The notes under the pieces were generated by a model. The model was not told the origin of the DNA and did no database searches. It worked only from the letters and a program-made list of their open reading frames with translations. Shown here piece after piece: positions 17,145-25,199 of a DNA stretch of 64,000 bases. Where the stretch lies: positions 62,001 to 126,000 of the forward strand of contig JAXMAO010000004.1 in the NCBI GenBank assembly GCA_046350375.1, in the 5' to 3' direction. Every line of letters begins with the position of its first letter. Position 1 is the stretch's first letter. The DNA comes from JAXMAO01 sp046350375 (GTDB lineage: Bacteria; Planctomycetota; Phycisphaerae; UBA1845; UTPLA1). The translations under genes and the position numbers were made by a program.

Positions 17145-17612
17145 TCAGCCGCGCGTCCGCCGCGCGCGGTCCATCTCGCGGCGGTCGTCCTTGGCGCGCA
17201 GGTCGGCGCGCTTGTCGCGATGGGTCTTGCCCTTGGCGAGCGCCAGCTCGACCTTGGCCCGGCCGTGGTCGTTGAAGTAGATCGAGAGCGGCACCAGGGT
17301 GAAGCCCTGCTCTTTGACCTTGCCGTACAGGCGGTGAATTTCGCGCCGGTGGAGCAGCAGTCGGCGGGCGCGTTTGGGGTCGTGGTTGAAGACGGTGGCG
17401 TGCGAATAGGGCTCGATCTGGCAGCCGACCAGCTCGGCCTGGTCGTCGCGGATGCGGGCGTAGGCCTCGGCGAGGGAGACCTGCCCGGCGCGCAAGCTCT
17501 TGACTTCGGTGCCTTTAAGCTCGATTCCGGCCTCGACGCGGTCGAACAGGTGATACTCAAACGCGGCCCGTTTGTTGACGATGCGCTGCGTGGAACCGCG
17601 GGCCTTGGACAT
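17145..17612 (-). CDS. smpB: SsrA-binding protein SmpB
   Basis: SmpB binds tmRNA and delivers it to stalled ribosomes for trans-translation. The 155-residue protein has the standard blocks: NKRAAFEYHLFDRVEAGIEL (residues 13-32), GTEVKSLRAGQVSLAEAYA, HDPKRARRLLLHRREI, and the C-terminal basic tail GKTHRDKRADLRAKDDRRE. Length is normal. The start is ATG 17612, 74 bp from the divergent sigma factor gene. No tmRNA gene (ssrA) was seen in the window. Confidence 0.95.
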   Translation of the reverse strand: MSKARGSTQRIVNKRAAFEYHLFDRVEAGIELKGTEVKSLRAGQVSLAEAYARIRDDQAELVGCQIEPYSHATVFNHDPKRARRLLLHRREIHRLYGKVKEQGFTLVPLSIYFNDHGRAKVELALAKGKTHRDKRADLRAKDDRREMDRARRTRG

Positions 17613-17668
17613 ATCGGGCCATGTTAGCGGCCGGGGTGGTGCCCGCAACCGCCGCGGATATCCGACAG

Positions 17669-17682
17669 TATAATCTGGAGGC
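17669..17682 (+). promoter_or_regulatory. Minus-10-like box and ribosome binding site of the sigma factor gene
   Basis: TATAAT at 17669-17674 sits in GC-rich DNA just 12 bp before the start codon, and TGGAGG (17677-17682) gives a good ribosome binding site for the ATG at 17686. No convincing minus-35 hexamer is seen, and the box is so close that the transcript would be nearly leaderless. Confidence 0.4.
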
Positions 17683-17685
17683 AGG

Positions 17686-18318
17686 ATGGACCGGTTTTCT
17701 GCCATGTCCGACGGTCGACTTGACGCCGCCGATGAGCGCCGGCTGATTCACCAGGCGCAGGGCGGTTGCCGGGTGAGTGCGCGCCGGCTGATCGATGCGC
17801 ACCAGGATCGGCTGTCGGCCTTCGTGGCGCGGATGATCCGCGATCGCGACGACGTCGAGGAGATCTGCCAGGAGGCGTTTCTCAAGGCGTTCGCGGCGCT
17901 GGACAGCTTCGACGTGCAGTTCCGGTTCAGCACGTGGTTGTTCACGATCGCCTATCGCCTGTGCCTGAACACGATGCGCCGGCACCGCTCGACGGTGGTC
18001 GGGGCGGCCGACCTGTCGCAGTTCTCGACGCCGGACGACGGCGGCGCCGGCGACGCGGTGGCGAATTCCGACGCCGCGCGGCGGCTCAAGTCGTCGATCT
18101 GGGGCGCGGTGGACGAATTGCCGGCGGCGCAGCGCGCGACCGTGCTGCTGTTCTACCGGGAGCAGTTGAGTTGTCAGCAGATTGGCGAGATTCTGGAGAT
18201 TCCGGCCGCGACGGTGAAGAGCCATCTGCACCGAGCCCGGGCCCGGCTGCGCGACGCGCTGGGCGGACAACTGGCGGCGGACTGGAGCGAGGTCCGCTTC
18301 GAAGCGGATGCGGGATGA
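17686..18318 (+). CDS. ECF-type RNA polymerase sigma factor
   Basis: The 210-residue protein is a sigma-70 family group 4 (extracytoplasmic function) factor. Region 2 spans about residues 30-100: RMIRDRDDVEEICQEAFLKAF with the core-binding helix and FRFSTWLFTIAYRLCLNTMRR for minus-10 recognition. Region 4 spans about 135-195: ELPAAQRATVLLFYREQLSCQQ and IGEILEIPAATVKSHLHRAR, the helix-turn-helix that reads the minus-35 element. The gene overlaps the anti-sigma gene by four bases (ATGA), so the pair is coupled and the anti-sigma factor probably keeps it inactive at the membrane. Its regulon is unknown. Confidence 0.93.
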   Translation: MDRFSAMSDGRLDAADERRLIHQAQGGCRVSARRLIDAHQDRLSAFVARMIRDRDDVEEICQEAFLKAFAALDSFDVQFRFSTWLFTIAYRLCLNTMRRHRSTVVGAADLSQFSTPDDGGAGDAVANSDAARRLKSSIWGAVDELPAAQRATVLLFYREQLSCQQIGEILEIPAATVKSHLHRARARLRDALGGQLAADWSEVRFEADAG

Positions 18319-19064
18319 TCGGCCAGTCGGATGCGTCCGGGCGCCAGGCGCGCCACGGGCGAGCGAGGAGCGAGATCGTGCCTGTGACCTGCCGCAACGT
18401 GCAACACCTGTACGACGCCTATCTGGACGGCGAGCTGTCGGCGCCGCTGCTGGCCGAGGTCGAGGCACACCTGCTGCATTGCGGCGAGTGTCAGCGCCAG
18501 GTCGAGCTGGTGCGGGCCGCCGGCAGCGTGATGGCGACCGACGCGTCGCCGGTGCGGCTGTCCGATTCGTTTGCCGATCGCATCCTGGCCGAACTGCCGC
18601 TGTCGGCATCGCGCCCGGGGCTGACGCTGTCGTTTCTGACGCGGCGCCAGCGCCGCCGGCGGATGCTGGAGCGGTTTGCGGCCGGGTTCGTGCCGGCCGT
18701 GGCGGCGATGATCGCCTTCGTCGTGCTGATCTGGCCGGCCGAGCCGCGGGTTGTGCGGCGCGGCGCAGCCACGCGCGTGCTGGGCGAGACGGAGTCGGGC
18801 CCGGCCGAGGCCTTCGGCATGCGGTCGCTGGTCGACCCGACGCTGGCCGGCGTAGCGCAGACCGGGCGCGTGGCCGATCAGCTGCGCGGCTTTTATCGCA
18901 TTGCGGCGGCCGGGCCGGTCGGACCGCCGGCGCCGGCGGTCGAGCAGTCACCGACGTCGGCCGCCTTCAGCCCGACGCTGATGACCGATCTGCTGCACCC
19001 CTTCCTGAACCTGACGCGTCCCGCGCCGGATGCGGCGGCGCCTGACGAGGTCGTGCGGTTCTGA
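18315..19064 (+). CDS. Zinc-finger anti-sigma factor, single membrane helix
   Basis: The 249-residue protein carries a cytoplasmic zf-HC2/ZAS-like domain with the H-x3-C-x2-C signature in HLLHCGECQ (about residues 53-61), preceded by LYDAYLDGELSA. A transmembrane helix follows at about residues 128-145 (VPAVAAMIAFVVLIW), with a roughly 100-residue extracytoplasmic tail rich in Ala/Pro. This topology fits a membrane anti-sigma factor that binds the ECF sigma encoded directly upstream and releases it after an envelope signal. The ATG overlaps the sigma stop. An internal GTG at 18378 just before VTCRNVQHLY is a possible alternative start. Confidence 0.88.
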   Translation: MIGQSDASGRQARHGRARSEIVPVTCRNVQHLYDAYLDGELSAPLLAEVEAHLLHCGECQRQVELVRAAGSVMATDASPVRLSDSFADRILAELPLSASRPGLTLSFLTRRQRRRRMLERFAAGFVPAVAAMIAFVVLIWPAEPRVVRRGAATRVLGETESGPAEAFGMRSLVDPTLAGVAQTGRVADQLRGFYRIAAAGPVGPPAPAVEQSPTSAAFSPTLMTDLLHPFLNLTRPAPDAAAPDEVVRF

Positions 19065-19069
19065 TCTTC

Positions 19070-21094
19070 GTGCCATCTGCGGTGCTTCCGATGCGGAGTA
19101 CATCGCGCGGCAAGCGGCGTGCGCGCCCGGGGCGTGCCGCGGGCTGGCGCTTCGCGATTGCGCTGACGATCCTGTTCGGCCTTTCCGCGGCGCTGCCGGC
19201 GGTGGCCGCGCCGCCCGCCGACTGGGCCGCGCTGGCGCCGGCCGACGTCCGCCTGTACGTGGAATTCCGCGACCTGTCGGTGACGCGCCACCACCTGGCG
19301 CGGGTGGGCACGTGGGACACGATTCGCGCGCTGGGCGAGGCCGGCGGCACGTCGGCGGGCAGGCCGGCGGTCGACCGGGCCGAGCAGCTGCTGGGCATGT
19401 CGACCGAGCGCGCCATTCTGGAATTGCTCGGCGCGCGCACGGCGCTGTTCGCGATCGACCCGGCGCGCTGGGATCGCGGCGTGGTGCTGGCCGAGCTGGG
19501 GTCGCCGGAGCGTGTGGCGCCGCTGCTGCAGCGCTGGGCCGCGCGGCCGCTCGAGCCGCTCGGCGACGTGCAGCGCTATCGCATGAAGACCGGGCTGCTG
19601 GTGGCGGTGCGCGATCGGACGCTGCTGTTCGGCCCGGCGCAGGATGACGACGGGCTGTGGACGCGCGCCACGCTGCTGCTGGCGGGGCGCGGCGGGCCGA
19701 CGCTGGCGCGGCAGCCGGCGTTTGCCCGGGCGCGTGAGACCCTGCCGGTCAACGGCGACGGGTTCGTGTTCATCGCCCGCGAAGAGGCGGGCCGCGGCTC
19801 GCTGCTGGCGAGCATCGACGTGGCGGCCGACGCGGTGGCGATCGACTTCCGCGCGACCGGCAACGTGCCGCACCGCTTCGGTCCGCCGACCACGCGCCCG
19901 GCCGGGGCGCTGGCGCCCGCCGATGCGATTGGCGTCTGGTGCGGCGCGCTGGACGTGGCCGGGTTTTTCGAGCTCGCCACGTCGCAGCCGAGCGATCCGT
20001 ACTCGCTGACGGCGCGTCTGCGGGCGGCGATGTTCGAGCTGGCGGGCGTGGGGGCGTCGGCGCTGGGCGCGCTGGGGCCGTCGGCCGCGATCGTGCTCAG
20101 CGCCGTGGCCGACCCGGGCGGGCGCGGCTTCGACCTGCCGGCGGTGGCGCTGGTGCTGGAGACCAGCCGGCCGCTGCAGAGCGCCGTGGGCTTCGACGGA
20201 CTGGTGATTCTGGTCAGCACGTTCATTCTCGAGCTGGCGCCCGGGTCGCGCGGCGCGGCGATGCCGCAGCTCGACGTGTCTCAGGAGGGCGACGTCGAGG
20301 TCCGCCGCGTGCCCATCGGGCAGTTGATGGCCAGCCGAACGCGGTGCCCGTACTTCGCCCAGGTCGAGCTGGTCTGGGCGGCGGTCGATCGCTGGCTGGT
20401 GGTGTCCACGTCGCGCCGGCAGTTCGACGAGATTCTGGCGACCCTGCGCGGCGCTCGGCCGGCGCTGCGCAACGACCGGGTCGTGGCGGCCACGCTGTCG
20501 GGCGCGGCCGGTCCGAACGACTGGGTGGTGCTGCGCGGCGCGGCGCTCTCGAACATGCTGCGGTCGTGGCTGAGCTTCCTCGAGCGCACCAATCCGCCGG
20601 CGCAGACTGCGGCATTCTGGACCGACTGGGCGAAACGGCGGATCGAGGAACAGCAGCGGCTGGGCGTCGGCGTGCGGCGCGTCGCGGGGAATGACGCCGC
20701 GGTCGAGGTGGTGGAGATTTCGCCCGACTCGCCGGCCGCCGGCCGGTTGCAGATCGGCGACCAGATCCTCGGCGTATCCGGCGCGCCGCTGTCGACGTCG
20801 CGCCCGGCGCAGGAGCTGGTGGAGCGGTTCCACGCCCGGACGTGGCAGGGGTCGCTGCCGCTATCCGTGCGGCGCGCGGGACAGCCGATGGAGGTCAGCA
20901 TTCCGCTGATTGCGCCGACCGTCCGGGAATTGGAGTCGTTCAATCCGGCCGCCGCGGTGCGTTTGATCGCCGATCTGGCGGAACGGGTTGAGACGCTGAC
21001 GGTGCAGGCCCGGCCGGGTGGCGGGGGCGATATTGAAGGCCGGGTCCTGGTCCGGTGGAGCCCGCCGCGGCGAACCGAAACGCGAAGTCGCTAA
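19070..21094 (+). CDS. Large secreted protein with C-terminal PDZ domain
   Basis: The 674-residue protein begins with an Arg-rich n-region and a hydrophobic signal (FAIALTILFGLSAALPAVA), so it is exported. The central 450 residues (LAPADVRLYVEFRDLSV..., LLGARTALFAIDP...) resemble the DUF3352-like proteins common in planctomycetes, which I infer from the opening pattern. Residues about 525-620 form a PDZ domain: VEVVEISPDSPAAGRLQIGD, QILGVSGAPLS, then the beta strand LPLSVRRAGQPMEVSIPL. It is 5 bp after the anti-sigma gene, so it may be a periplasmic partner that influences sigma release, but this is only context. Start GTG 19070 is uncertain; ATG 19091 is an alternative. Confidence 0.72.
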   Translation: MPSAVLPMRSTSRGKRRARPGRAAGWRFAIALTILFGLSAALPAVAAPPADWAALAPADVRLYVEFRDLSVTRHHLARVGTWDTIRALGEAGGTSAGRPAVDRAEQLLGMSTERAILELLGARTALFAIDPARWDRGVVLAELGSPERVAPLLQRWAARPLEPLGDVQRYRMKTGLLVAVRDRTLLFGPAQDDDGLWTRATLLLAGRGGPTLARQPAFARARETLPVNGDGFVFIAREEAGRGSLLASIDVAADAVAIDFRATGNVPHRFGPPTTRPAGALAPADAIGVWCGALDVAGFFELATSQPSDPYSLTARLRAAMFELAGVGASALGALGPSAAIVLSAVADPGGRGFDLPAVALVLETSRPLQSAVGFDGLVILVSTFILELAPGSRGAAMPQLDVSQEGDVEVRRVPIGQLMASRTRCPYFAQVELVWAAVDRWLVVSTSRRQFDEILATLRGARPALRNDRVVAATLSGAAGPNDWVVLRGAALSNMLRSWLSFLERTNPPAQTAAFWTDWAKRRIEEQQRLGVGVRRVAGNDAAVEVVEISPDSPAAGRLQIGDQILGVSGAPLSTSRPAQELVERFHARTWQGSLPLSVRRAGQPMEVSIPLIAPTVRELESFNPAAAVRLIADLAERVETLTVQARPGGGGDIEGRVLVRWSPPRRTETRSR

Positions 21095-21111
21095 CGCCCG
21101 ATTTCGAGGGG

Positions 21112-21138
21112 TATAATGGGGGGGCACTCAGAGCCCCC
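21112..21138 (+). promoter_or_regulatory. TATAAT box and leader hairpin before the lipoprotein gene
   Basis: TATAAT at 21112-21117 is followed immediately by an inverted repeat GGGGGC (21120-21125) / GCCCCC (21133-21138) with a 7-base loop. The lipoprotein gene starts at 21163. The box could be a minus-10 element, with the hairpin at the 5' end of the transcript; a good minus-35 is not seen. Confidence 0.4.
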
Positions 21139-21162
21139 TCGCTTGGCATCGGGAGTACGCGC

Positions 21163-21927
21163 ATGAGACGGTCAAGGCTGCAATCGTTCCTGGGTGCATG
21201 CTCTAAGTCGTTGACGCTGCTGGCGCTGTTGCTGGTCATCGGCGGCTGCCTGGTTCAACCGCTCCCGGATGACATGGGCGGCGGCGGTGGAGGCGGCGGC
21301 GGGGGTGGCGGCGGCGGCGGGGGTGGTGGCGGCGGAGGCGGCGGCGGGGGCGGCGGCGGACCGATTCCGATGCCGACCGCGCGGTCGTTCACCTTCATCA
21401 ACGGCTCGAGCAAGAACCTCAACCTCCAGGCGACCGATGGCGAGTCCGATCAGAGCGTGGTCGTGAACGCCGGCCAGACCACCCAGGTCACCAATGTCAC
21501 GGACTGCGGCTGCTTCTCGATTGCGAACTTCTCGCCGCAGGGCGCCAGCGAGGTCGAGGGCTTCTCGATGCAGTTGTGCGCCGACGGCAGCGCCACGTTC
21601 AGCAACGCCTCGGGTCCGTTTCCGGGCGTGAGCTACACCCTCGCAGGCGGGTCGGCCGACGGCACGGTCACGTTCACGGTCCAGAACAACTCGTCGCACT
21701 CGCTGACGATCTTCCCGACCGTCAACGGTCACCCGCGGGCGTCGTTCGCGATGTCGCCGCAATCCAGCCAGCAGATCACCGTGGATCACTGCGAGCGGCT
21801 GCACGTGGTCGGGCGCAGCCTGACGAACGACTTCCCCGACGTGGCGTTCATCGAGGTGGCGGCGAGCGCGCCGGCTACGTACCTGTTCCGCGACAGCGGC
21901 ACGCAGGTCGATGTGGTCAAGCAGTAG
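21163..21927 (+). CDS. Lipoprotein with a polyglycine linker
   Basis: The 254-residue product has a lipoprotein signal with lipobox VIGGC at about residue 28, so it should be lipid-modified. Directly after the mature N-terminus comes a run of about 28 consecutive glycines (encoded at about 21275-21361), a flexible spacer. The remaining 185 residues look like two similar beta-sandwich repeats: RSFTFINGSSKNLNL...VVVNAGQTTQVTNVTDCGCF and VTFTVQNNSSHSLTIFPTV...QQITVDHCERLHVV. The repeated pattern (hydrophobic strand, Asn/Ser-rich turn, QTT/QQI-TV-DC) suggests domain duplication. Function unknown. An intrinsic terminator follows. Confidence 0.8.
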   Translation: MRRSRLQSFLGACSKSLTLLALLLVIGGCLVQPLPDDMGGGGGGGGGGGGGGGGGGGGGGGGGGGGPIPMPTARSFTFINGSSKNLNLQATDGESDQSVVVNAGQTTQVTNVTDCGCFSIANFSPQGASEVEGFSMQLCADGSATFSNASGPFPGVSYTLAGGSADGTVTFTVQNNSSHSLTIFPTVNGHPRASFAMSPQSSQQITVDHCERLHVVGRSLTNDFPDVAFIEVAASAPATYLFRDSGTQVDVVKQ

Positions 21928-21976
21928 GGACGACGCGGCGCGAGCGCGCGGCGCGGCTCGACAACTTCAATCAACG

Positions 21977-22010
21977 AGCGGCGGTGCACCTGCGTGTGCC
22001 GCCGCTTTTT
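21977..22010 (+). terminator. Rho-independent terminator after the polyglycine lipoprotein gene
   Basis: AGCGGCGGTGCA (21977-21988) pairs with TGTGCCGCCGCT (21995-22006) around a 6-base loop, giving a 12-bp stem with two G-T wobbles, followed by TTTTT. It lies 50 bp past the stop codon. Confidence 0.88.
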
Positions 22011-22093
22011 CACTTCAGTTGTCTCCACCGAACCGGTCGGTGCGTGCGCGGCCGCGCGGGAAGGGTTGATCTCCGGCCGTCGCGTCGTGCCAG

Positions 22094-23488
22094 CTAGATC
22101 AGCGGCCCGCCGATCATCTCCGCCGGCACCGGCTGGCGCAGCAGCTTGAGGATGGTCGGGGCGACGTCGTACAGGGTCGGCCCATCGACGCGCCCACGGG
22201 CCGGCAGCGACGGGTGCGCCAGGATGTACATGCCCTCCTGCGCGTGGTTGGCGTCGTCCGGGCCGGTGTCATTGTCGAAGGTGTAGATGCTCGGGTTTCC
22301 GACCGTGCCGACGCTGCGCCAGTGCAGGTCGCCGAAGATGGCGATCAGGTCCGGCGGCACACCTTCGACGCGGCGGTAGATCGCCTGCGGACGGTAGACG
22401 CGCGTGCCCATCGGCCGGCCGCGGTCGTCCGGCAGCGCTTCGAGCTTGCGGATCAGCTCGTCGCGGAGCGGCTCGTAATCGGCGGGCGCGACGACGCCGG
22501 CGGGTTCGCGGCCGCGGACGTTGATGAAACAGCGGCCGTAGTAGCCCCCTTCGCCCCACACGCGCGTGCGCGACCAGTCGACGGCGGCAAGGTTGAACTT
22601 GGACGGCCGGGTCGCCGGCTCCTTGAGCACGAGATAGCCTTCGCGGATCAGCCAGTCGTTGAAGCAGAGGCCGCCGTCCATGCGCTTGGCGCCGTGGTCC
22701 GAGACGACCAGCACGGCGGTGCGCTGCGGATCGAGCGTGGTCAGCAGCTCGCCGATGAGCTGGTCGAGGTGGACGTAGTATTTGCGGATGGCGTCGTTGA
22801 AGCGGCTGCCGGGCTGGTGGCGGTGGTGCTGCGGGTCGTGATACTGCCAGAAGCCGTGGTGAATGCGGTCGGTGCCCATCTCGACCATCCAGAGCAGGTC
22901 CCACGGCGTGGTGCGGGCGAGATGATCGACGACCTTGAAGCGCCGGTCGGTCATGGCGTAGATCTGGTCGAGCAGCGGCGCCTTGTCGTCGGTGCGGAAG
23001 CCTTTCACGTCGACAAGGTAGTCGCCCACCAGCGCGGCGATGGTCTGCTTCAGCTCGCGCGGCCAGGTGTAGTCGCTGGTCTTGGGGTCGGGCGTGAGGA
23101 AGCAGCCGACCATCGCGCCGCGGATGGGTTTGGTGATCGGAAAGGTGCCGGGCACGCCGACGACGATGCTGCCGCGGCCGGCGGCCGAGAGATGATCCCA
23201 GACGCGCGGCACGCGGACGTGGGTGGACAAGGCAATGTCGAGCCCGTCGTAGGACCAGTCCTTGCGGTTGCGGAAGCCGTAGATGCCGAGCTGGCCCGGG
23301 TCCTGGCTGGCGGCCATGCAGGACCAGGCGGGCACGGTGATGGGCGGCAGGCAGCTGGTGAGCTGGCCGAAGGTGCCGCTCTGGCAGAGGCGGCGGAGGT
23401 TGGGCATCTCGGCCAGCCACGGCCCGAAGACCAGTGACGGCTCGGCACAGTCCAGGCCGATGACGGCCACGCGATCGATAGCGCTCAT
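22094..23488 (-). CDS. Alkaline phosphatase superfamily protein (type I phosphodiesterase/nucleotide pyrophosphatase)
   Basis: The 464-residue metalloenzyme-like protein has the metal-binding pattern of the alkaline phosphatase/NPP superfamily: VAVIGLDCAEPSLV at the N-terminus (Asp ligand), LPPITVPAWSCMA with the nucleophile Thr/Ser position, DLLWMVEMGTDRIHHGFW (Asp/His ligands), and LVVSDHGAKRMDG (Asp-His pair). The fold and family are clear, but substrate could be a phosphodiester, phosphonate or sugar phosphate. No signal peptide is present, so it is probably cytosolic. Start ATG 23488 is chosen because it immediately precedes the first core strand. The rho gene diverges 90 bp away. Confidence 0.88.
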   Translation of the reverse strand: MSAIDRVAVIGLDCAEPSLVFGPWLAEMPNLRRLCQSGTFGQLTSCLPPITVPAWSCMAASQDPGQLGIYGFRNRKDWSYDGLDIALSTHVRVPRVWDHLSAAGRGSIVVGVPGTFPITKPIRGAMVGCFLTPDPKTSDYTWPRELKQTIAALVGDYLVDVKGFRTDDKAPLLDQIYAMTDRRFKVVDHLARTTPWDLLWMVEMGTDRIHHGFWQYHDPQHHRHQPGSRFNDAIRKYYVHLDQLIGELLTTLDPQRTAVLVVSDHGAKRMDGGLCFNDWLIREGYLVLKEPATRPSKFNLAAVDWSRTRVWGEGGYYGRCFINVRGREPAGVVAPADYEPLRDELIRKLEALPDDRGRPMGTRVYRPQAIYRRVEGVPPDLIAIFGDLHWRSVGTVGNPSIYTFDNDTGPDDANHAQEGMYILAHPSLPARGRVDGPTLYDVAPTILKLLRQPVPAEMIGGPLI

Positions 23489-23578
23489 GCAATTCCCTCG
23501 AAGAGCGGGTATTCTCGCCGCGCCGCGGCGCGGGGGCAATTCACTCCGCCGGGCGGCGTCCAACACCGAGATAGCCGC

Positions 23579-24715
23579 ATGAATCCTGCTGGACCGGTCT
23601 CCGGCTTGTTCGAGCGCGACGCGCGCGGCGCAGGCGGCGCGCTGCGCTCCCAGGCCGCCAACTATGCCGCCAAACCCGTCGACCCGGTCGTGCCGCCGGA
23701 GGTGGTTCGCCGCTTCCGGCTGGCGGGGGGCGAGTTCGTTGAGGCGGACGTCGCGCCCGGGCGGCCGCCGCGGGTGACGCGCGTGGCGCGGATCTGCGGC
23801 CTGGCGGCCGAGGCGTACGCCGAGCGCGGCGACTTTGCCGAGCTGACGGTGGTCGATCCGCACGACACCATCCGCCTCGAGACGGCCGGCGGGCCGACCA
23901 GCATGCGCGTGGTCGACCTGCTGACGCCGGTGGGGCGCGGGCAGCGGGCGCTGATCGTGGCGCCGCCGCGCTCGGGCAAGACGATTCTCTTGCAGCAGAT
24001 GGCCAAGGCGATCATCGCCAACCATCCCGACGTGCTGCTGATGATGCTGCTGGTCGACGAGCGCCCGGAAGAGGTGACCGAGATGCGCCGCGTCATCACG
24101 CCCGAGGGGTCGGGCTGGCACGCGGGCAAGCCCGAGGTGGTCTGGTCGAGCAACGACCGCGACGTCGCCAGCCACCTGCGGATCGCGCGGCTGATGATTG
24201 AGAAGGCGCGGCGGATGCTCGAGGCCGGGCGGCACGTGGTGATTCTGCTCGACTCGCTCACGCGCTTGTCGCGGGCGTTCAACTCGTCGATCGGCAGCAG
24301 CGGGCGGACGATGACCGGCGGGCTGGACATCAACGCGCTGACCGAGCCGAAGGCGATCTTCGGCGCGGCGCGGAACATCGAGGGGGGCGGCAGCCTGACG
24401 ATCATCGCCAGCGTGCTGGTCGAGACCGGCAGCCGGATGGACGACTTCATCTTTCAGGAGTTCAAGGGCACCGGCAACATGGAGCTGGTGCTGTCGCGCG
24501 AGCTGGCGAACCTGCGGCTGTGGCCGGCCATCAACGTCACCGAGAGCGGCACGCGCAAGGAGGAGAAGCTGATTCCGCCGGCGTGGCTTCAGAAGAGCTA
24601 CCGGCTGCGGCGGAAGCTGCTGGCCATGGCGCCGCAGGTGCAGATCGAGACGCTGGTGAAGGAGCTGGAGCGGTTCAAGAGCAACGCGGACGTGTTCGCG
24701 GCGATGGCGGAGTAG
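23579..24715 (+). CDS. rho: Transcription termination factor Rho, short form
   Basis: The 378-residue RNA-dependent ATPase terminates transcription as a hexamer. The motor domain is complete: APPRSGKTILLQQMA (Walker A, about residues 127-141), LMMLLVDERPEEVTEMRR, HVVILLDSLTRLSRAF (Walker B, about 220), TGGLDINALTEPKAIFGAAR, and FKGTGNMELVLSRELA. The N-terminal part is only about 40 residues before VVRRFRLAGGEFVEA, so the helical Rho-N region and most of the RNA-binding OB fold are missing relative to the 419-residue E. coli protein. An insertion of roughly 6-8 residues (ITPEGSGWHAGKP) lies near residues 173-185. It may be a second, divergent Rho. Confidence 0.92.
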   Translation: MNPAGPVSGLFERDARGAGGALRSQAANYAAKPVDPVVPPEVVRRFRLAGGEFVEADVAPGRPPRVTRVARICGLAAEAYAERGDFAELTVVDPHDTIRLETAGGPTSMRVVDLLTPVGRGQRALIVAPPRSGKTILLQQMAKAIIANHPDVLLMMLLVDERPEEVTEMRRVITPEGSGWHAGKPEVVWSSNDRDVASHLRIARLMIEKARRMLEAGRHVVILLDSLTRLSRAFNSSIGSSGRTMTGGLDINALTEPKAIFGAARNIEGGGSLTIIASVLVETGSRMDDFIFQEFKGTGNMELVLSRELANLRLWPAINVTESGTRKEEKLIPPAWLQKSYRLRRKLLAMAPQVQIETLVKELERFKSNADVFAAMAE

Positions 24716-24759
24716 CCGCGGGCGGGGGCGGCGGCCGGGCCGGAACGGGAGGGCGCGCG

Positions 24760-25179
24760 ATGAAATCGCACCGCGCCGAGCTGTGGTTCGAGACACGCAC
24801 GCGCCGGGCGTTCCTCAACATCACGCCGCAGGTGCAGGCGGCGGTCGAGGCCAGCGGCGTCCGCGACGGACTGTGCCTCGTCAACGCCATGCACATCACC
24901 GCGAGCGTGTTCGTCAACGATGACGAATCGGGCCTGCACGGCGACTTCGACCGCTGGCTGGAGCGGCTGGCCCCGCACGCGCCGACCGATCAGTACCGCC
25001 ACAACGACACCGGCGAGGACAACGCCGACGGCCACCTGAAGCGGACGATCATGGGGCGCGAGGTGGTGGTGGCGATCACCGACGGCCGGCTGGACTTCGG
25101 CCCGTGGGAGCAGATCTTCTACGGCGAGTTCGACGGCCAGCGTCGCAAGCGGGTGCTGGTGAAGATCGTCGGGGAGTAG
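24760..25179 (+). CDS. YjbQ family protein (UPF0047)
   Basis: The 139-residue protein matches the secondary thiamine-phosphate synthase enzyme/UPF0047 family: FLNITPQVQAAVEASGVRDG, LCLVNAMHITASVFVNDDES, the metal-ligand block YRHNDTGEDNADGHLKRTIMG (trimmed here), and GRLDFGPWEQIFYGEFDG near the end. Conserved histidines in MHITAS, RHND and GHLK form the predicted metal site. Length is standard. In E. coli YjbQ has weak thiamine-phosphate synthase activity; physiological role is unclear. A GGGAGGG ribosome binding site precedes ATG 24760, 44 bp after rho. Confidence 0.92.
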   Translation: MKSHRAELWFETRTRRAFLNITPQVQAAVEASGVRDGLCLVNAMHITASVFVNDDESGLHGDFDRWLERLAPHAPTDQYRHNDTGEDNADGHLKRTIMGREVVVAITDGRLDFGPWEQIFYGEFDGQRRKRVLVKIVGE

Positions 25180-25199
25180 GCGCGCCCGCGCGGCACTGC

